In this document: positions 1 through 8,899 of the stretch, piece after piece
Position numbering within the stretch: position 1 is the first letter of the stretch
Layout: each line of letters opens with the position of its first letter
DNA from: Microbispora sp. H11081
Lineage (GTDB): Bacteria; Actinomycetota; Actinomycetes; Streptosporangiales; Streptosporangiaceae
NCBI RefSeq assembly: GCF_012999535.1
Contig: NZ_JABBWV010000001.1
Location: 682,001-746,000 of the forward strand
Direction of reading: 5' to 3'
DNA: 64,000 bases
Made by a program: the position numbers and the translations under genes
The notes under the pieces: generated by a model
Database searches by the model: none
Told to the model about the DNA's origin: nothing
The model's input: only the letters and a program-made list of their open reading frames with translations

Positions 1-1
1 C

Positions 2-1945
2 AGGTTGTCCTTCCTGGAGCGGGTGATCTCCCCGGAGCCCGTCCTCACCCCCGACATCGCCAGGCTGGCCCGAGCCGTGGCCGACCGGTACGCCGGGACC
101 ATGACGGACGTCTTGCGGCTGGCCGTTCCGCCGCGTCACGCGCGGGTCGAGTCCGAGGCGAGGGCACCCGCCCGCCGTGCGGCGTCCGACGGCGGGGAGA
201 CCCCCGCACCGGCCGGGCAGCGCGCACCCGGGACAGTCGGCACGGGCACGGAGCCCGGAGGCGCGGCGGGAGAGACGGGCGCGGGGCGGACGGCGGAGGC
301 GTACGGCGACGCCTGGCGGGCCTACCCGGCGGGCGCGTCCTTCCTGGAGGCGCTGGCCGAGGGCAGGGCGCCGCGCGCCGTCTGGACGGCTCTGCCGGGC
401 ACGGACGACGGCGGGCCGACGTGGCCTGGGGCCGTCGCGGACGCCGCGCGCGCGACCCTGGACGGCGGCAGGGGCGTCGTCGTGGTGGTGCCCGACGGCA
501 AGGACGTGGCGCTGGTGACCGCGGCCCTGGGCGAGACGCCGCACGTGGCGATCACCGCGGACCTCGGGCCCGCGGAGCGCTACCGGCGCTGGCTCAAGGC
601 GCTGCGCGGCGAGATCGGGATCGTGGTGGGCAACCGCCCCGCGGCCTACGCGCCGGTGGCCCGGCTGGGGCTGGCGGTCGTCTGGGACGACGGCGACGAC
701 CTGCACGCCGAGCGGCACGCGCCCTACGCGCACACCAGGGAGGTGCTCGGACTGCGCGCCCACCAGGCGGGGGCGGGCCTGCTGGTCGGCGGCTACGCGC
801 GTACGGCCGAGGCGGCGGCGCTCGTCGAGACGGGCTGGGCCGCCCCGCTCGTCCCGGACCGGGCGGTGGTCAGGGCCAGGGCGCCCAGGGTGCGTCCGGC
901 GGGCGACGACGCGGAGCTGGCCCGTGACCAGGCGGCGAGGGCCGCGCGCCTGCCCAGCGTCGCCTGGCGGGCGCTGCGGGACGGTCTGGAGCACGGGCCG
1001 GTGCTCGTACAGGTGCCGCGCAGGGGTTACCTGCCCGCGCTGGCATGCCGGCACTGCCGGGCCCCCGCGCGCTGCTCCGGGCTGCCGGCGGCGCCTCCCG
1101 CCGCGGCGCTCCCAGCGACGCTCCCTGGGGCGGGACCCGCGGCGGGGTCGGCGTTCGCGGAGCACCCGGCCATGGGGCCTGTGTGCTCCGGCCCGCTCGC
1201 GCTGCGCGGCGGTCACGCGGTGCCCTACTGCCGCTGGTGCGGCCGGATCGCGGGCGACTGGCGCTGCCCGTCCTGCGGCGGGTCAGGCGTGCGGGCCGTC
1301 ATCGTCGGCGCGCGGCGCACCGCGGAGGAGCTGGGCCGGGCCTTCCCCTCTGTCGCCGTGCGCACCAGCGGGCGCGACGGCGTGCTCGCGACGGTCGGCG
1401 GCGCCCCCGCGCTGGTCGTGGCGACGCCCGGGGCCGAGCCCGTGCCGGACGGCGGCTACGCGGCCGCGGTGCTGCTCGACGGCTGGGCGCTGCTTGGCCG
1501 CCCCGACCTGCGGGCGGCCGAGGAGGCGCTGCGGCGCTGGGCCAACGCCGCCGCCCTGCTGCGGCCGGCGGGGGAGCTGGTCGTCCTGGCCGACGCCGCG
1601 GTGCCCGCCGTACAGGCCCTTCTGCGCTGGGACCCGGTCACCTTCTCGGAACGCGAGCTCGACGAGCGGACCGAGCTGGGCTTCCCGCCCGCCGTGCGGA
1701 TGGCGACCCTGACGGGGCCGGCCGCGGCCATCAGGGAGACGCTCGCGGAGGCCGTCCTGCCCGTGGGAGCGCAGGTGCTCGGGCCGGTGCCGGTGGAGGG
1801 CGGGCCCGATCGGGCCATGGTCCGGGTGCCGCGCCACCTCGGTTCCGCGCTGGCCCGCGCGCTCAAGGGCGCGTCCGGTGTGCGCTCCGCGCGCAAGGCG
1901 GCTGACGTGGTACGTGTGAACATCGATCCTCTCGATCTCATCTGA
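2..1945 (+). CDS. priA: Primosomal protein N' (PriA), 5'-truncated, helicase-degenerate
   Basis: C-terminal part of PriA, the replication-restart initiator; the frame is open at the window edge, so roughly the first 60-80 residues are missing. The 3'-DNA-binding region begins at once (LTPDIARLARAVADRYAGT). Where bacterial PriA has a Walker A loop there is none, and the DEEH-type box is replaced by VVWDDGDD. The paired-cysteine zinc region is kept (CRHC, CRWC, CPSC), as is the C-terminal domain. Loss of the ATPase motifs is known for actinobacterial PriA, so the protein probably acts as a structural primosome component rather than a helicase. It heads the translation-housekeeping block with def, fmt and rsmB. 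Identity is secure; activity is inferred. Confidence 0.9.
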   Translation, partial: RLSFLERVISPEPVLTPDIARLARAVADRYAGTMTDVLRLAVPPRHARVESEARAPARRAASDGGETPAPAGQRAPGTVGTGTEPGGAAGETGAGRTAEAYGDAWRAYPAGASFLEALAEGRAPRAVWTALPGTDDGGPTWPGAVADAARATLDGGRGVVVVVPDGKDVALVTAALGETPHVAITADLGPAERYRRWLKALRGEIGIVVGNRPAAYAPVARLGLAVVWDDGDDLHAERHAPYAHTREVLGLRAHQAGAGLLVGGYARTAEAAALVETGWAAPLVPDRAVVRARAPRVRPAGDDAELARDQAARAARLPSVAWRALRDGLEHGPVLVQVPRRGYLPALACRHCRAPARCSGLPAAPPAAALPATLPGAGPAAGSAFAEHPAMGPVCSGPLALRGGHAVPYCRWCGRIAGDWRCPSCGGSGVRAVIVGARRTAEELGRAFPSVAVRTSGRDGVLATVGGAPALVVATPGAEPVPDGGYAAAVLLDGWALLGRPDLRAAEEALRRWANAAALLRPAGELVVLADAAVPAVQALLRWDPVTFSERELDERTELGFPPAVRMATLTGPAAAIRETLAEAVLPVGAQVLGPVPVEGGPDRAMVRVPRHLGSALARALKGASGVRSARKAADVVRVNIDPLDLI

Positions 1946-1973
1946 CCGATTCGCCTCGCACAAAGCGAGCCGT

Positions 1974-1979
1974 TAGCGT
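1974..1979 (+). promoter_or_regulatory. Candidate -10 box for leaderless transcript
   Basis: TAGCGT lies 6 nt before the GTG at 1986. Transcription would begin at or next to the start codon, giving a leaderless mRNA, and no Shine-Dalgarno precedes this start. No clear -35 element is seen. Confidence 0.45.
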
Positions 1980-1985
1980 GCCTGT

Positions 1986-3647
1986 GTGTCGATCGAATGG
2001 GTGAACCGGGCCATCGACGGCCTCCGCGCCTGGGGACGGGAGCGGACCGTCGAGGTCGACGTCGACGAGGTGCGTCTGCTGTGCGACTACGCCAGCGACT
2101 ACCTGGAGGTGAACGAACTGGGTGATTTCCGGCCGGGAACCTTCGAGGAGCTCCTGCTGGAGATCTACCCGCGCAAGGTGATCGCGCCACCGGAGAGCGC
2201 GCCGGAGACGGTCGCAGCGGCGCGGACGCTGGTCGAGTTCCTGCTGGACACGGGGGAGATCGGCACGAAGACGGCCGCCAGGATGCGGGAGACCATCGAC
2301 CGCATCGAGCCGGAGATGCCGCGAGCGCTCGCCGACACGTCCAAGTTCGGCATGGCCAAGAGCCTGTTCAGCGCCATCGGGCCCGACTCGCTGGAGATCG
2401 ACGCGGCCCAGGGCGCGTCCGCGGAGAACGACGGCGACGACTGCGACTGCCCCGGCTGCGCGCCCCTGCCGCCCGTGCGGCTCGCGCCGCGCGATGAGGT
2501 GGCGCGCGCCGTACGCGAGGTGCCGCTGCTGCGCGACGCCCACCGGGTGGTGGCGTGGCTGGTCGAGGGCGGCCGTACGGTGACGACGCGCCGGTCCCTG
2601 CGGGTCAGGGACGCGCGCGAGTGCACCGCCGAACTCGGCGTCGCGCGTCCCGAGCCGGCCTGGCGCCTCGCGCTCGACCTGGGCCTCGCCCGGCTCGACG
2701 GCACGGCCGTCGTGACCGGGGAGGTGTTCGCGGACCTGAGCGCCCGCGAGGACGACGAGCTGCTCGGCCTGTGGCGGGGAGCGCTGGAGTTCCTCGTGGA
2801 AAGGGGCGGGCCGCTCACCGGGGAGGCGGTGGTGGACGAGGGGATGTCCCAGATCCACGACCTGCTCTACCGGCTGCAGTCGCCCATCCCGGTGGACGCG
2901 CTGGCCGACTACCTGCGCGAGGTGGCCGCCGGGCGGCCGGTCGGCAGGCTCGACGAGGCGCTGAGCGCCCTGACCTACATGGGAACGGTCCAGCCCACCG
3001 AGGACGGCCTGGCCCTGACCCCGCACGCGCTGTGGGGCCTGCGTGAGCTGTACGCCGGCATGGGCCTGGACGCGCCGCTCGCCCCGGCCCCGGCCGAGGG
3101 CGACGCGAGCGGGCTGATCGCCGGCCTCATCGGCGACGGCACGGCGGACGAGGCGGCAGAGCGGGACATCGCCGAGTGGCTGTCGCGGCGCACCCCCGAG
3201 CAGGCGGCGGCGGAGCTGCTGGCCGCCGTGGCCGGGGCCCCGGCGGAGGTGCGGGGGGTCGCGGTAACCATCGTGGACCGCCTGGGCCTCGAGGCGGCGG
3301 CGGTCGTGCGGTCCTACCTGGACGACGCAGAACTGCGCCCGCACGCCATCCACTGGCTGTCCTCGCGCGGTCTCGACGCGCCCGCGCTCACCCCCGAGGA
3401 GGTCCTGTGGATGAGCGTCGACATGCTGGCGCTGGCGCTGCCCGCCGCCGAGGCCGACCCCGAGGGCTTCGCGGAGAACATCGCGGCCTCGGGGCCGCCC
3501 GCGCACCTGATCGAGGACATGTGGCGGGTGGACCACCCCGACGTGGTCGAGGTTCTCGAGCTGCTGGGCAGTACGCTGCCGGACCAGGCGGCCGCCAAGG
3601 CCGCCCGGAAAGCGGCTTTCAAGGCTCGTTCCCGGGGCATCAGGTGA
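1986..3647 (+). CDS. Conserved unknown protein, paralogue of the next gene
   Basis: A 553-residue acidic, probably cytoplasmic protein with no signal peptide or membrane segment. The family was not recognised. A cysteine cluster (C153, C155, C158; CDCPGC) sits in an acidic linker between two helical halves. From about residue 170 it aligns with the neighbouring 413-residue protein: both have AVREVPL-[LV]-RDA, LTG-x-AVVDE, and a closing DHPD...KAARKAAFKARSR-like segment. The C-terminal half looks like short helical repeats. GTG 1986 is chosen because a -10 box lies 6 nt upstream and there is no ribosome site. The gene lies between priA and def, where a tight housekeeping operon would be expected. 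Function unknown. Confidence 0.75.
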   Translation: MSIEWVNRAIDGLRAWGRERTVEVDVDEVRLLCDYASDYLEVNELGDFRPGTFEELLLEIYPRKVIAPPESAPETVAAARTLVEFLLDTGEIGTKTAARMRETIDRIEPEMPRALADTSKFGMAKSLFSAIGPDSLEIDAAQGASAENDGDDCDCPGCAPLPPVRLAPRDEVARAVREVPLLRDAHRVVAWLVEGGRTVTTRRSLRVRDARECTAELGVARPEPAWRLALDLGLARLDGTAVVTGEVFADLSAREDDELLGLWRGALEFLVERGGPLTGEAVVDEGMSQIHDLLYRLQSPIPVDALADYLREVAAGRPVGRLDEALSALTYMGTVQPTEDGLALTPHALWGLRELYAGMGLDAPLAPAPAEGDASGLIAGLIGDGTADEAAERDIAEWLSRRTPEQAAAELLAAVAGAPAEVRGVAVTIVDRLGLEAAAVVRSYLDDAELRPHAIHWLSSRGLDAPALTPEEVLWMSVDMLALALPAAEADPEGFAENIAASGPPAHLIEDMWRVDHPDVVEVLELLGSTLPDQAAAKAARKAAFKARSRGIR

Positions 3648-3658
3648 CTGCTGTGCAG

Positions 3659-3664
3659 TAAGTT
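3659..3664 (+). promoter_or_regulatory. Candidate -10 box for leaderless transcript
   Basis: TAAGTT ends 6 nt before ATG 3671, the same arrangement as for the paralogue upstream. No Shine-Dalgarno is present. Confidence 0.4.
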
Positions 3665-3670
3665 GCTGGA

Positions 3671-4912
3671 ATGGCCGACAGCGACGTGCTCACCTTCCCG
3701 CCGGTCGAGATCGTCCCGGACGAGGAGCTCGTCCACGCGGTGCGGGAGGTTCCGCTCGTGCGGGACGCCCGCCGCCTCGCCGAGTGGGTCGCGGATCGCT
3801 GCGCGGCCTCTCCCCGGGGATTCTGCGAGGTGACCGAGCAGGGGATGCCGCACCCGGCCGAGGCCGAGGCGGCGGTCGCCGCGCTGGGCCTGGAGGCCGG
3901 CAGGCTGCGCCTGCTGTGGGTGGTCGCGGTCAACGGCCGTCTCATGGAGGTCACCCGGCAGGGGGCCCGCCCCGGGCCCGGCGTGCCCGACCCGATGGAG
4001 TTCTGGGACGGCGTGGTCATGGACGTGCTCGACCGTACAGAGGAGGGCCTGACCGGGTCCGCCGTCGTCGACGAGCACCTGACGGAGATCCTCGCGACGA
4101 TCTACTCCGTGCGTGAGGGGATGCCGCTCGCGGCCCTGGCCGGCGGCATCCTCCAGGCCCACGAGGTGGGCTGCGAGGCGCGCCCGGCGGACCTGCGGCG
4201 GCTGCGGATGACCCTGCCGGGGGAGCTGGCGGCGGCGATGGCGCTGCTGGAGTACTGCGGGCTGATCGAGCTGACCGGCGAGCTGGTCAGGCTCACCCAG
4301 CCGGGCGTTTGGGCCGTCCGCCGCGACCTGCTCAGGGAGGGCCACGACGCGCCGTCGCTCGGGGAGGTGGCCGCGCTCGCGGAGCTGGGGGCCGCCGAGC
4401 TCATCGACGCCATGCTGACCGGCCGGGCCTCGGCCAGCGCCGCCACGCTCTGGCTGGAGCGCCGGGTGCCGGAGGACGCGGCGCGCGAGCTCATCAAGAT
4501 CGCCGCGTCCGGCAACGCCGCCCAGCGGGGCACCGCGGGGACCGTGCTGGAGGAGCTGGGCCCGGAGGCGGAGCAGGCCGTGCGGGAGGCGCTCGACGAG
4601 CCGATGATGTGGCGCTACGCCGCGGCCTGGCTCGGCGTGCGCGACCTGGAGGCGCCCGCCCTCGGCGAGGGCGACGGCGCCTGGGTCGCGGTGGACACCC
4701 TCGCCGCCCTGCTCTACATCGGCGCCCCGGTCGACTCCGTGGCCCATTTCGACCTCCTCGGCGAGGACCTGCTCACGCTGGTGCCCGAGATGGGCAGGGC
4801 CGACCACCCCGACGCCCTCGCCGTACTGGAGATGCTCGGCAGGCACCACCCCGATCCGCTGATCGCGAAGACGGCCAGGAAGACGGCGATGAAGGTGCGC
4901 TCACGCCCGTAG
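3671..4912 (+). CDS. Conserved unknown protein, second member of paralogous pair
   Basis: A 413-residue soluble protein, unrecognised, related along most of its length to the 553-residue protein just upstream. Shared blocks are AVREVPLVRDARRLAEW near residue 25, LTGSAVVDE near 125, and DHPDALAVLEMLG...ARKTAMKVRSR at the end. It lacks that protein's N-terminal ~150 residues and its CDCPGC cluster. The pair looks like a tandem duplication followed by divergence. Only 23 bp separate the genes, yet each has its own apparent leaderless start. The C-terminal regions resemble helical repeats, suggesting protein-protein contacts; this is inference. Confidence 0.75.
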   Translation: MADSDVLTFPPVEIVPDEELVHAVREVPLVRDARRLAEWVADRCAASPRGFCEVTEQGMPHPAEAEAAVAALGLEAGRLRLLWVVAVNGRLMEVTRQGARPGPGVPDPMEFWDGVVMDVLDRTEEGLTGSAVVDEHLTEILATIYSVREGMPLAALAGGILQAHEVGCEARPADLRRLRMTLPGELAAAMALLEYCGLIELTGELVRLTQPGVWAVRRDLLREGHDAPSLGEVAALAELGAAELIDAMLTGRASASAATLWLERRVPEDAARELIKIAASGNAAQRGTAGTVLEELGPEAEQAVREALDEPMMWRYAAAWLGVRDLEAPALGEGDGAWVAVDTLAALLYIGAPVDSVAHFDLLGEDLLTLVPEMGRADHPDALAVLEMLGRHHPDPLIAKTARKTAMKVRSRP

Positions 4913-4958
4913 ACTGGGGTGATCCTCCTCATGTACGTGACGTGAACGGAGCCAACCC

Positions 4959-5507
4959 TTGGCCATTCAGCCGATCCGCCTGTTCGGCGACCCGGTGCTG
5001 CGCACCCCGGCCGAGCCGGTGGTCGACTTCGACAAGGAACTGCGCAAGCTCGTCAAGGACCTGACCGACACGATGATGGACGCGCCGGGCGCCGGTCTGG
5101 CGGCGCCGCAGATCGGCGTCGGCCTTCGCGTGTTCACCTACTACGTGGACGAGCAGCTCGGGCACCTCATCAACCCCGACCTGGACCTCGGCGGCGAGAT
5201 CGACGAGGAGGGCGAGGAGGGCTGCCTGTCCTTCCCCGGCCTGGCGTTCCCGACACCGCGCGCGATCAGGGCGGTGGCCAAGGGCTTCAACATGTACGGC
5301 GAGCCGGTGACGCTCGAGGGCACCGACATCATGGCGCGCTGCTTCCAGCACGAGACCGACCACCTCGACGGGGTGCTGTTCATCGACCGGCTGGATCCCA
5401 AGCAGCGCAAGCTCGCCATGAAGGCGATCCGCGAGGCCGAGTGGAGCGGCCTGTCGGCGCCGGTGGTGAAGGTCTCGCCGCACGCCACGCAGGGAAGGGC
5501 GCTGTAG
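4959..5507 (+). CDS. def: Peptide deformylase
   Basis: Removes the N-formyl group from nascent proteins at the ribosome, using a bound metal ion. All three signatures are present: [10 protein letters not shown] (44-53), EEGCLSFPG with metal ligand C89, and HETDH (131-135) supplying two histidines and the catalytic glutamate. Length (182 aa) is normal. The TTG start at 4959 is supported by ACGGAG about 8 nt upstream. The stop overlaps the GTG of fmt by one base, so removal and addition of formyl groups are made from one transcript. A TAGACT hexamer at 4911 could be a promoter element. Confidence 0.97.
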   Translation: MAIQPIRLFGDPVLRTPAEPVVDFDKELRKLVKDLTDTMMDAPGAGLAAPQIGVGLRVFTYYVDEQLGHLINPDLDLGGEIDEEGEEGCLSFPGLAFPTPRAIRAVAKGFNMYGEPVTLEGTDIMARCFQHETDHLDGVLFIDRLDPKQRKLAMKAIREAEWSGLSAPVVKVSPHATQGRAL

Positions 5508-6436
5508 TGCGCCTGGTCTTCGCCGGCACTCCCGACACCGCGCTCCCGTCGCTGCGCGCGCTGCTCGACTCGCCGCGCCACGAGGTGGTGGCCGTGGTGA
5601 CCCGCCCGGACGCCCAGTCGGGCCGGGGGCGCAAGGTCCACCCCAGCCCCGTGGCCCAGCTCGCCGAGGAGTCGGGGATCGAGGTGCTCAGGCCGGCCAA
5701 GGCCGGGGACCCGGAGTTCCTCGACCGCCTCAGGAAGATCGGGCCCGACTGCTGCCCGGTCGTCGCGTACGGCGCCCTGCTGCCGCAGGCGGCGCTCGAC
5801 ATCCCCCCGCAGGGGTGGATCAACCTGCATTTCTCGGTGCTGCCGGCCTGGCGCGGCGCGGCGCCCGTGCAGCACGCCGTGCTGCGCGGCGACGACGTCA
5901 CCGGGGCCTCGACCTTCCGCATCGTCAAGGAGCTGGACGCGGGCCCGGTGTTCGGCGTGCTCACCGAGCAGATCCGCCCTGACGACACCAGCGGCGCGCT
6001 GCTGGCCCGGCTCGCGGAGGCCGGCGCGGGCCTGCTGCTGGCCACGCTCGACGGCGTCGAGGACGGCACGCTGGAGGGGCGTCCCCAGCCCGGGGAAGGC
6101 GTCAGCCTCGCCCCGAAGATCACGGTGGAGGACGCCAGGATCGACTGGGCCGCGCCCGCCATGCGGGTGGACCGGCTGGTGCGGGCCTGCACGCCGGCTC
6201 CCGGCGCGTGGGCCGAGTTCCGCGGCCAGCGGGTCAAGATCGGGCCCGTACGGCTCTCGCCTGACGCGGGCAAGCTCGCCCCCGGCGAGATCGCGGCCAC
6301 GCGGAAGACCGTCCTCGTCGGGACCGGCACCCACCCGGTGGAGCTCGGCGAGGTGCAGCCGCAGGGAAAGCGGCAGATGACGGCGGCCGAGTGGGGCCGG
6401 GGCGTCCGGTTCGCGGATGGTGAGACCCTGGTCTGA
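5507..6436 (+). CDS. fmt: Methionyl-tRNA formyltransferase
   Basis: Transfers a formyl group from 10-formyl-tetrahydrofolate to Met-tRNA(fMet) for translation initiation. The protein (309 aa) starts [10 protein letters not shown]. The active-site residues fall at N106, H108 (in [16 protein letters not shown]) and D144 (ELDAGPVF), the positions known for the E. coli enzyme. The folate loop reads HFSVLP rather than the more usual HxSLLP. GTG 5507 is chosen because it gives the canonical N-terminus and overlaps the def stop (TAGTG). An open frame extends upstream into def but lacks family features. Confidence 0.96.
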   Translation: MRLVFAGTPDTALPSLRALLDSPRHEVVAVVTRPDAQSGRGRKVHPSPVAQLAEESGIEVLRPAKAGDPEFLDRLRKIGPDCCPVVAYGALLPQAALDIPPQGWINLHFSVLPAWRGAAPVQHAVLRGDDVTGASTFRIVKELDAGPVFGVLTEQIRPDDTSGALLARLAEAGAGLLLATLDGVEDGTLEGRPQPGEGVSLAPKITVEDARIDWAAPAMRVDRLVRACTPAPGAWAEFRGQRVKIGPVRLSPDAGKLAPGEIAATRKTVLVGTGTHPVELGEVQPQGKRQMTAAEWGRGVRFADGETLV

Positions 6437-6582
6437 AGGACCATCCCCGCCGGGCCGTGGCCGCGCGGGAGGACGTACGCGCCGCCGCGCGTGAGACGGC
6501 GGGCACGCCGGACGATCGGCACGTTGGCGGTGCCGAAAGCAGCATGTCTTAGCAGGGTCTGAGCAGGGTCGAAGGTGACACC

Positions 6583-8106
6583 GTGAAGCAGGGCAAGGGT
6601 CAGGGCGGCGGCGCGCGGCGCGGTCAGGGGAGCGGCCAGGGAGGTGCCCAAGGCGGCGGCCCCGGTGGTGGCCACGGAGGCGGCCCCGGTGGCAGCGCGG
6701 GGCAGGCCCGACCCGGGCACGGCGGGCCGTCCGCGCACGCCGCGAAGGCCGGGCAGCGGAGGCCAGGCCCCGGCCGTGGACGTCCGCCCCGTGACGAGGC
6801 GCGCAACGCCGCCTACGACCTGATGCGGGCCGTCGACGAGCGCGACGCGTACGCCAACCTGCTCATGCCGACGCTGCTGCGGCAGCGGCGCATCACCGGA
6901 CGTGACGCGGCGCTCGCCACCGAGCTGGCGTACGGCACGCTGCGCGGTCTCGGGACCTACGACGAGGTCATCGCCGCGTGCAGCGACCGGCCGCCGGAGG
7001 AGGTGGACCCGCCGCTGCTCGACGCGGTGCGGCTCGGCGTGCACCAACTCCTGCGCACGAGGATCCCCCCGCACGCGGCGGTCAGCGCCACCATCGACCT
7101 CGTACGGCTGCGCGTGGGGGCGGGCCCGTCCCGCTACGCCAACGCCGTGCTGCGCAAGGTGGCGGGCCGCACACTGGAAGAGTGGCTGGAGATCGTCGCC
7201 CCGCCGCGCGCCCAGGATCCCGTCGGCAACCTGTCGGTCACCTTCAGCCACCCGCGCTGGATCGTCTCCGCCCTGCGGGACGCGGTGGGCGGGGACGTGG
7301 ACGAGACGGCCGCGCTGCTCGACGCCGACAACGAGCGGCCCCGCGTGGCGCTCGTGGCGCGGCCGGGACGGGCCACGGTGGAGGAGCTGGTCGAGGCGGG
7401 GGCCGAGCGGGCCGCCTACTCGCCGTACGCCGCCTATCTGCCGGAGGGCGACCCGGGCGCCATCGCGGCCGTGGGGGAGGCGCGGGCCGCGGTGCAGGAC
7501 GAGGCCAGCCAGCTCGTCGCGCTCGCGCTGACCCGGGTGCCGCTCGACCGCGACGCGACGTGGCTCGACATGTGCGCGGGCCCCGGCGGGAAGGCCGGGC
7601 TGCTCGACGCGGTGGCGGCGGGGCGGGGCGCCCGGCTGCTCGGCGCCGACCTGCAGTATCACCGTGCCCGGCTGGTGTGGGGCACCACGCGCGAGGCGAA
7701 GGTGATCACCGCCGACGGGACCAGGCCCGCGTGGCGGCCCGGCGCCTTCGACCGGGTGATGCTCGACGCCCCCTGCACCGGGCTCGGCGCGCTGCGCAGG
7801 CGGCCGGAGGCCCGGTGGCGGCGCGACCCCCGCAGCATCCCCGAGCTCACCGCGCTGCAGCGCCGGCTGCTCGACTCGGCGCTGGAGGCGGTGCGGCCGG
7901 GCGGCGTCGTGGCGTACGTCACCTGCTCGCCGCACCTGGCCGAGACCAGGGCGGTGGTGGAGGACGTACGCGACCGGGTCGAGGTGCTGGACGCGCGCGC
8001 GTACCTGCCGGAGGTGCCCGGCCTCGGCGACGGGCCGTACGCGCAGTTCTGGCCGCACCGGCACGGCACGGACGCGATGTTCCTCGCGCTGCTGCGCCGT
8101 CCCTAG
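6583..8106 (+). CDS. rsmB: 16S rRNA cytosine-C5 methyltransferase, RsmB/Sun type
   Basis: SAM-dependent methyltransferase making m5C in 16S rRNA (position 967 in E. coli). Residues 1-70 are a Gly/Gln/Arg-rich tail, residues about 70-200 a NusB-like RNA-binding domain (ARNAAYDLMRAVDERDAYAN), and the rest the methyltransferase fold. SAM-binding DMCAGPGGKAG is followed by the two catalytic cysteines: C398 in DAPCTGLGALRRRP and C448 in VTCSPH, as in the RsmB/NOP2 family. The low-complexity tail is unusual in length and likely disordered. GTG start at 6583; it lies 146 bp after fmt. Confidence 0.93.
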   Translation: MKQGKGQGGGARRGQGSGQGGAQGGGPGGGHGGGPGGSAGQARPGHGGPSAHAAKAGQRRPGPGRGRPPRDEARNAAYDLMRAVDERDAYANLLMPTLLRQRRITGRDAALATELAYGTLRGLGTYDEVIAACSDRPPEEVDPPLLDAVRLGVHQLLRTRIPPHAAVSATIDLVRLRVGAGPSRYANAVLRKVAGRTLEEWLEIVAPPRAQDPVGNLSVTFSHPRWIVSALRDAVGGDVDETAALLDADNERPRVALVARPGRATVEELVEAGAERAAYSPYAAYLPEGDPGAIAAVGEARAAVQDEASQLVALALTRVPLDRDATWLDMCAGPGGKAGLLDAVAAGRGARLLGADLQYHRARLVWGTTREAKVITADGTRPAWRPGAFDRVMLDAPCTGLGALRRRPEARWRRDPRSIPELTALQRRLLDSALEAVRPGGVVAYVTCSPHLAETRAVVEDVRDRVEVLDARAYLPEVPGLGDGPYAQFWPHRHGTDAMFLALLRRP

Positions 8107-8209
8107 GCGAGGAGCCGCGTGCGGCTCGGGTGCCGTGCGGGGCCGGTTTCGTGCGTCTCCGGTGTCGCTGCGTGGCCGGGGGAGAGGCGGGACGGGCGGC
8201 AGGGCGAAA

Positions 8210-8215
8210 TAGACT
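8210..8215 (+). promoter_or_regulatory. Candidate -10 box for rpe
   Basis: TAGACT lies 9 nt before ATG 8225, in a locally A-rich patch. This suggests rpe has its own near-leaderless transcript in addition to read-through from rsmB. Confidence 0.35.
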
Positions 8216-8224
8216 GCAGGCACT

Positions 8225-8899
8225 ATGGCCGTTCAGATTTCGCCCAGCATCCTGTCCGCAGACTTCGCCCGCCTCGCCGACGAGGCCGCACGGGTGGAGA
8301 ACATCGCCGACTGGCTCCACGTCGACGTGATGGACTACCAGTTCGTGCCGAACCTGACGCTCGGCCTGCCGGTCGTCGAGTCTCTGCTGAAGACCACCTC
8401 GACGCCGATCGACTGCCACCTCATGATCCAGGACCCCGATCGGTGGGCGCCGGACTACGCCGAGGCGGGAGCGGCCAGCGTCACGATCCACGCGGAGGCC
8501 GCCAAGGCCGCCGTACGCACGTTGCGGGCGATCCGCGCCGCAGGGGCGAGGGCCGGTCTGGCGTTGAACCCGGCGACCGCCGTCGAGGGCTACGAGGACC
8601 TGCTGCCCGAGATCGACATGCTGCTCGTCATGACCGTCGAGCCGGGCTTCGGCGGGCAGCGCTTCCTCGACATCGTGCTGCCGAAGGTGTCGCGGGCGCG
8701 GGCGCTGATCGACAAGCACGGCGGCGAGGTGTGGCTCCAGGTCGACGGCGGCGTGTCCACCGAGACGATCGAGCGCTGCGCCGAGGCGGGAGCCGACGTG
8801 TTCGTGGCGGGCAACGCCGTCTACGGCGCGGACGACCCCGCTCGCGCCGTCGAGGAGCTCAGAAGCCTAGCCGAGCGCGCCACCCCACCCCGGTGGTGA
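8225..8899 (+). CDS. rpe: Ribulose-phosphate 3-epimerase
   Basis: Interconverts ribulose 5-phosphate and xylulose 5-phosphate in the pentose phosphate pathway; ribulose 5-phosphate is also a riboflavin precursor. A 224-residue TIM barrel with SPSILSADF at the start, metal/catalytic residues in LHVDVMD (H32, D34) and CHLM (H65), the flexible loop VEPGFGGQ, and LQVDGGV near the end. ATG 8225. In many actinobacteria rpe is followed directly by ribD; here a reverse-strand importer operon intervenes. Its TGA stop lies inside the first unit of the 53-bp repeat array. Confidence 0.96.
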   Translation: MAVQISPSILSADFARLADEAARVENIADWLHVDVMDYQFVPNLTLGLPVVESLLKTTSTPIDCHLMIQDPDRWAPDYAEAGAASVTIHAEAAKAAVRTLRAIRAAGARAGLALNPATAVEGYEDLLPEIDMLLVMTVEPGFGGQRFLDIVLPKVSRARALIDKHGGEVWLQVDGGVSTETIERCAEAGADVFVAGNAVYGADDPARAVEELRSLAERATPPRW

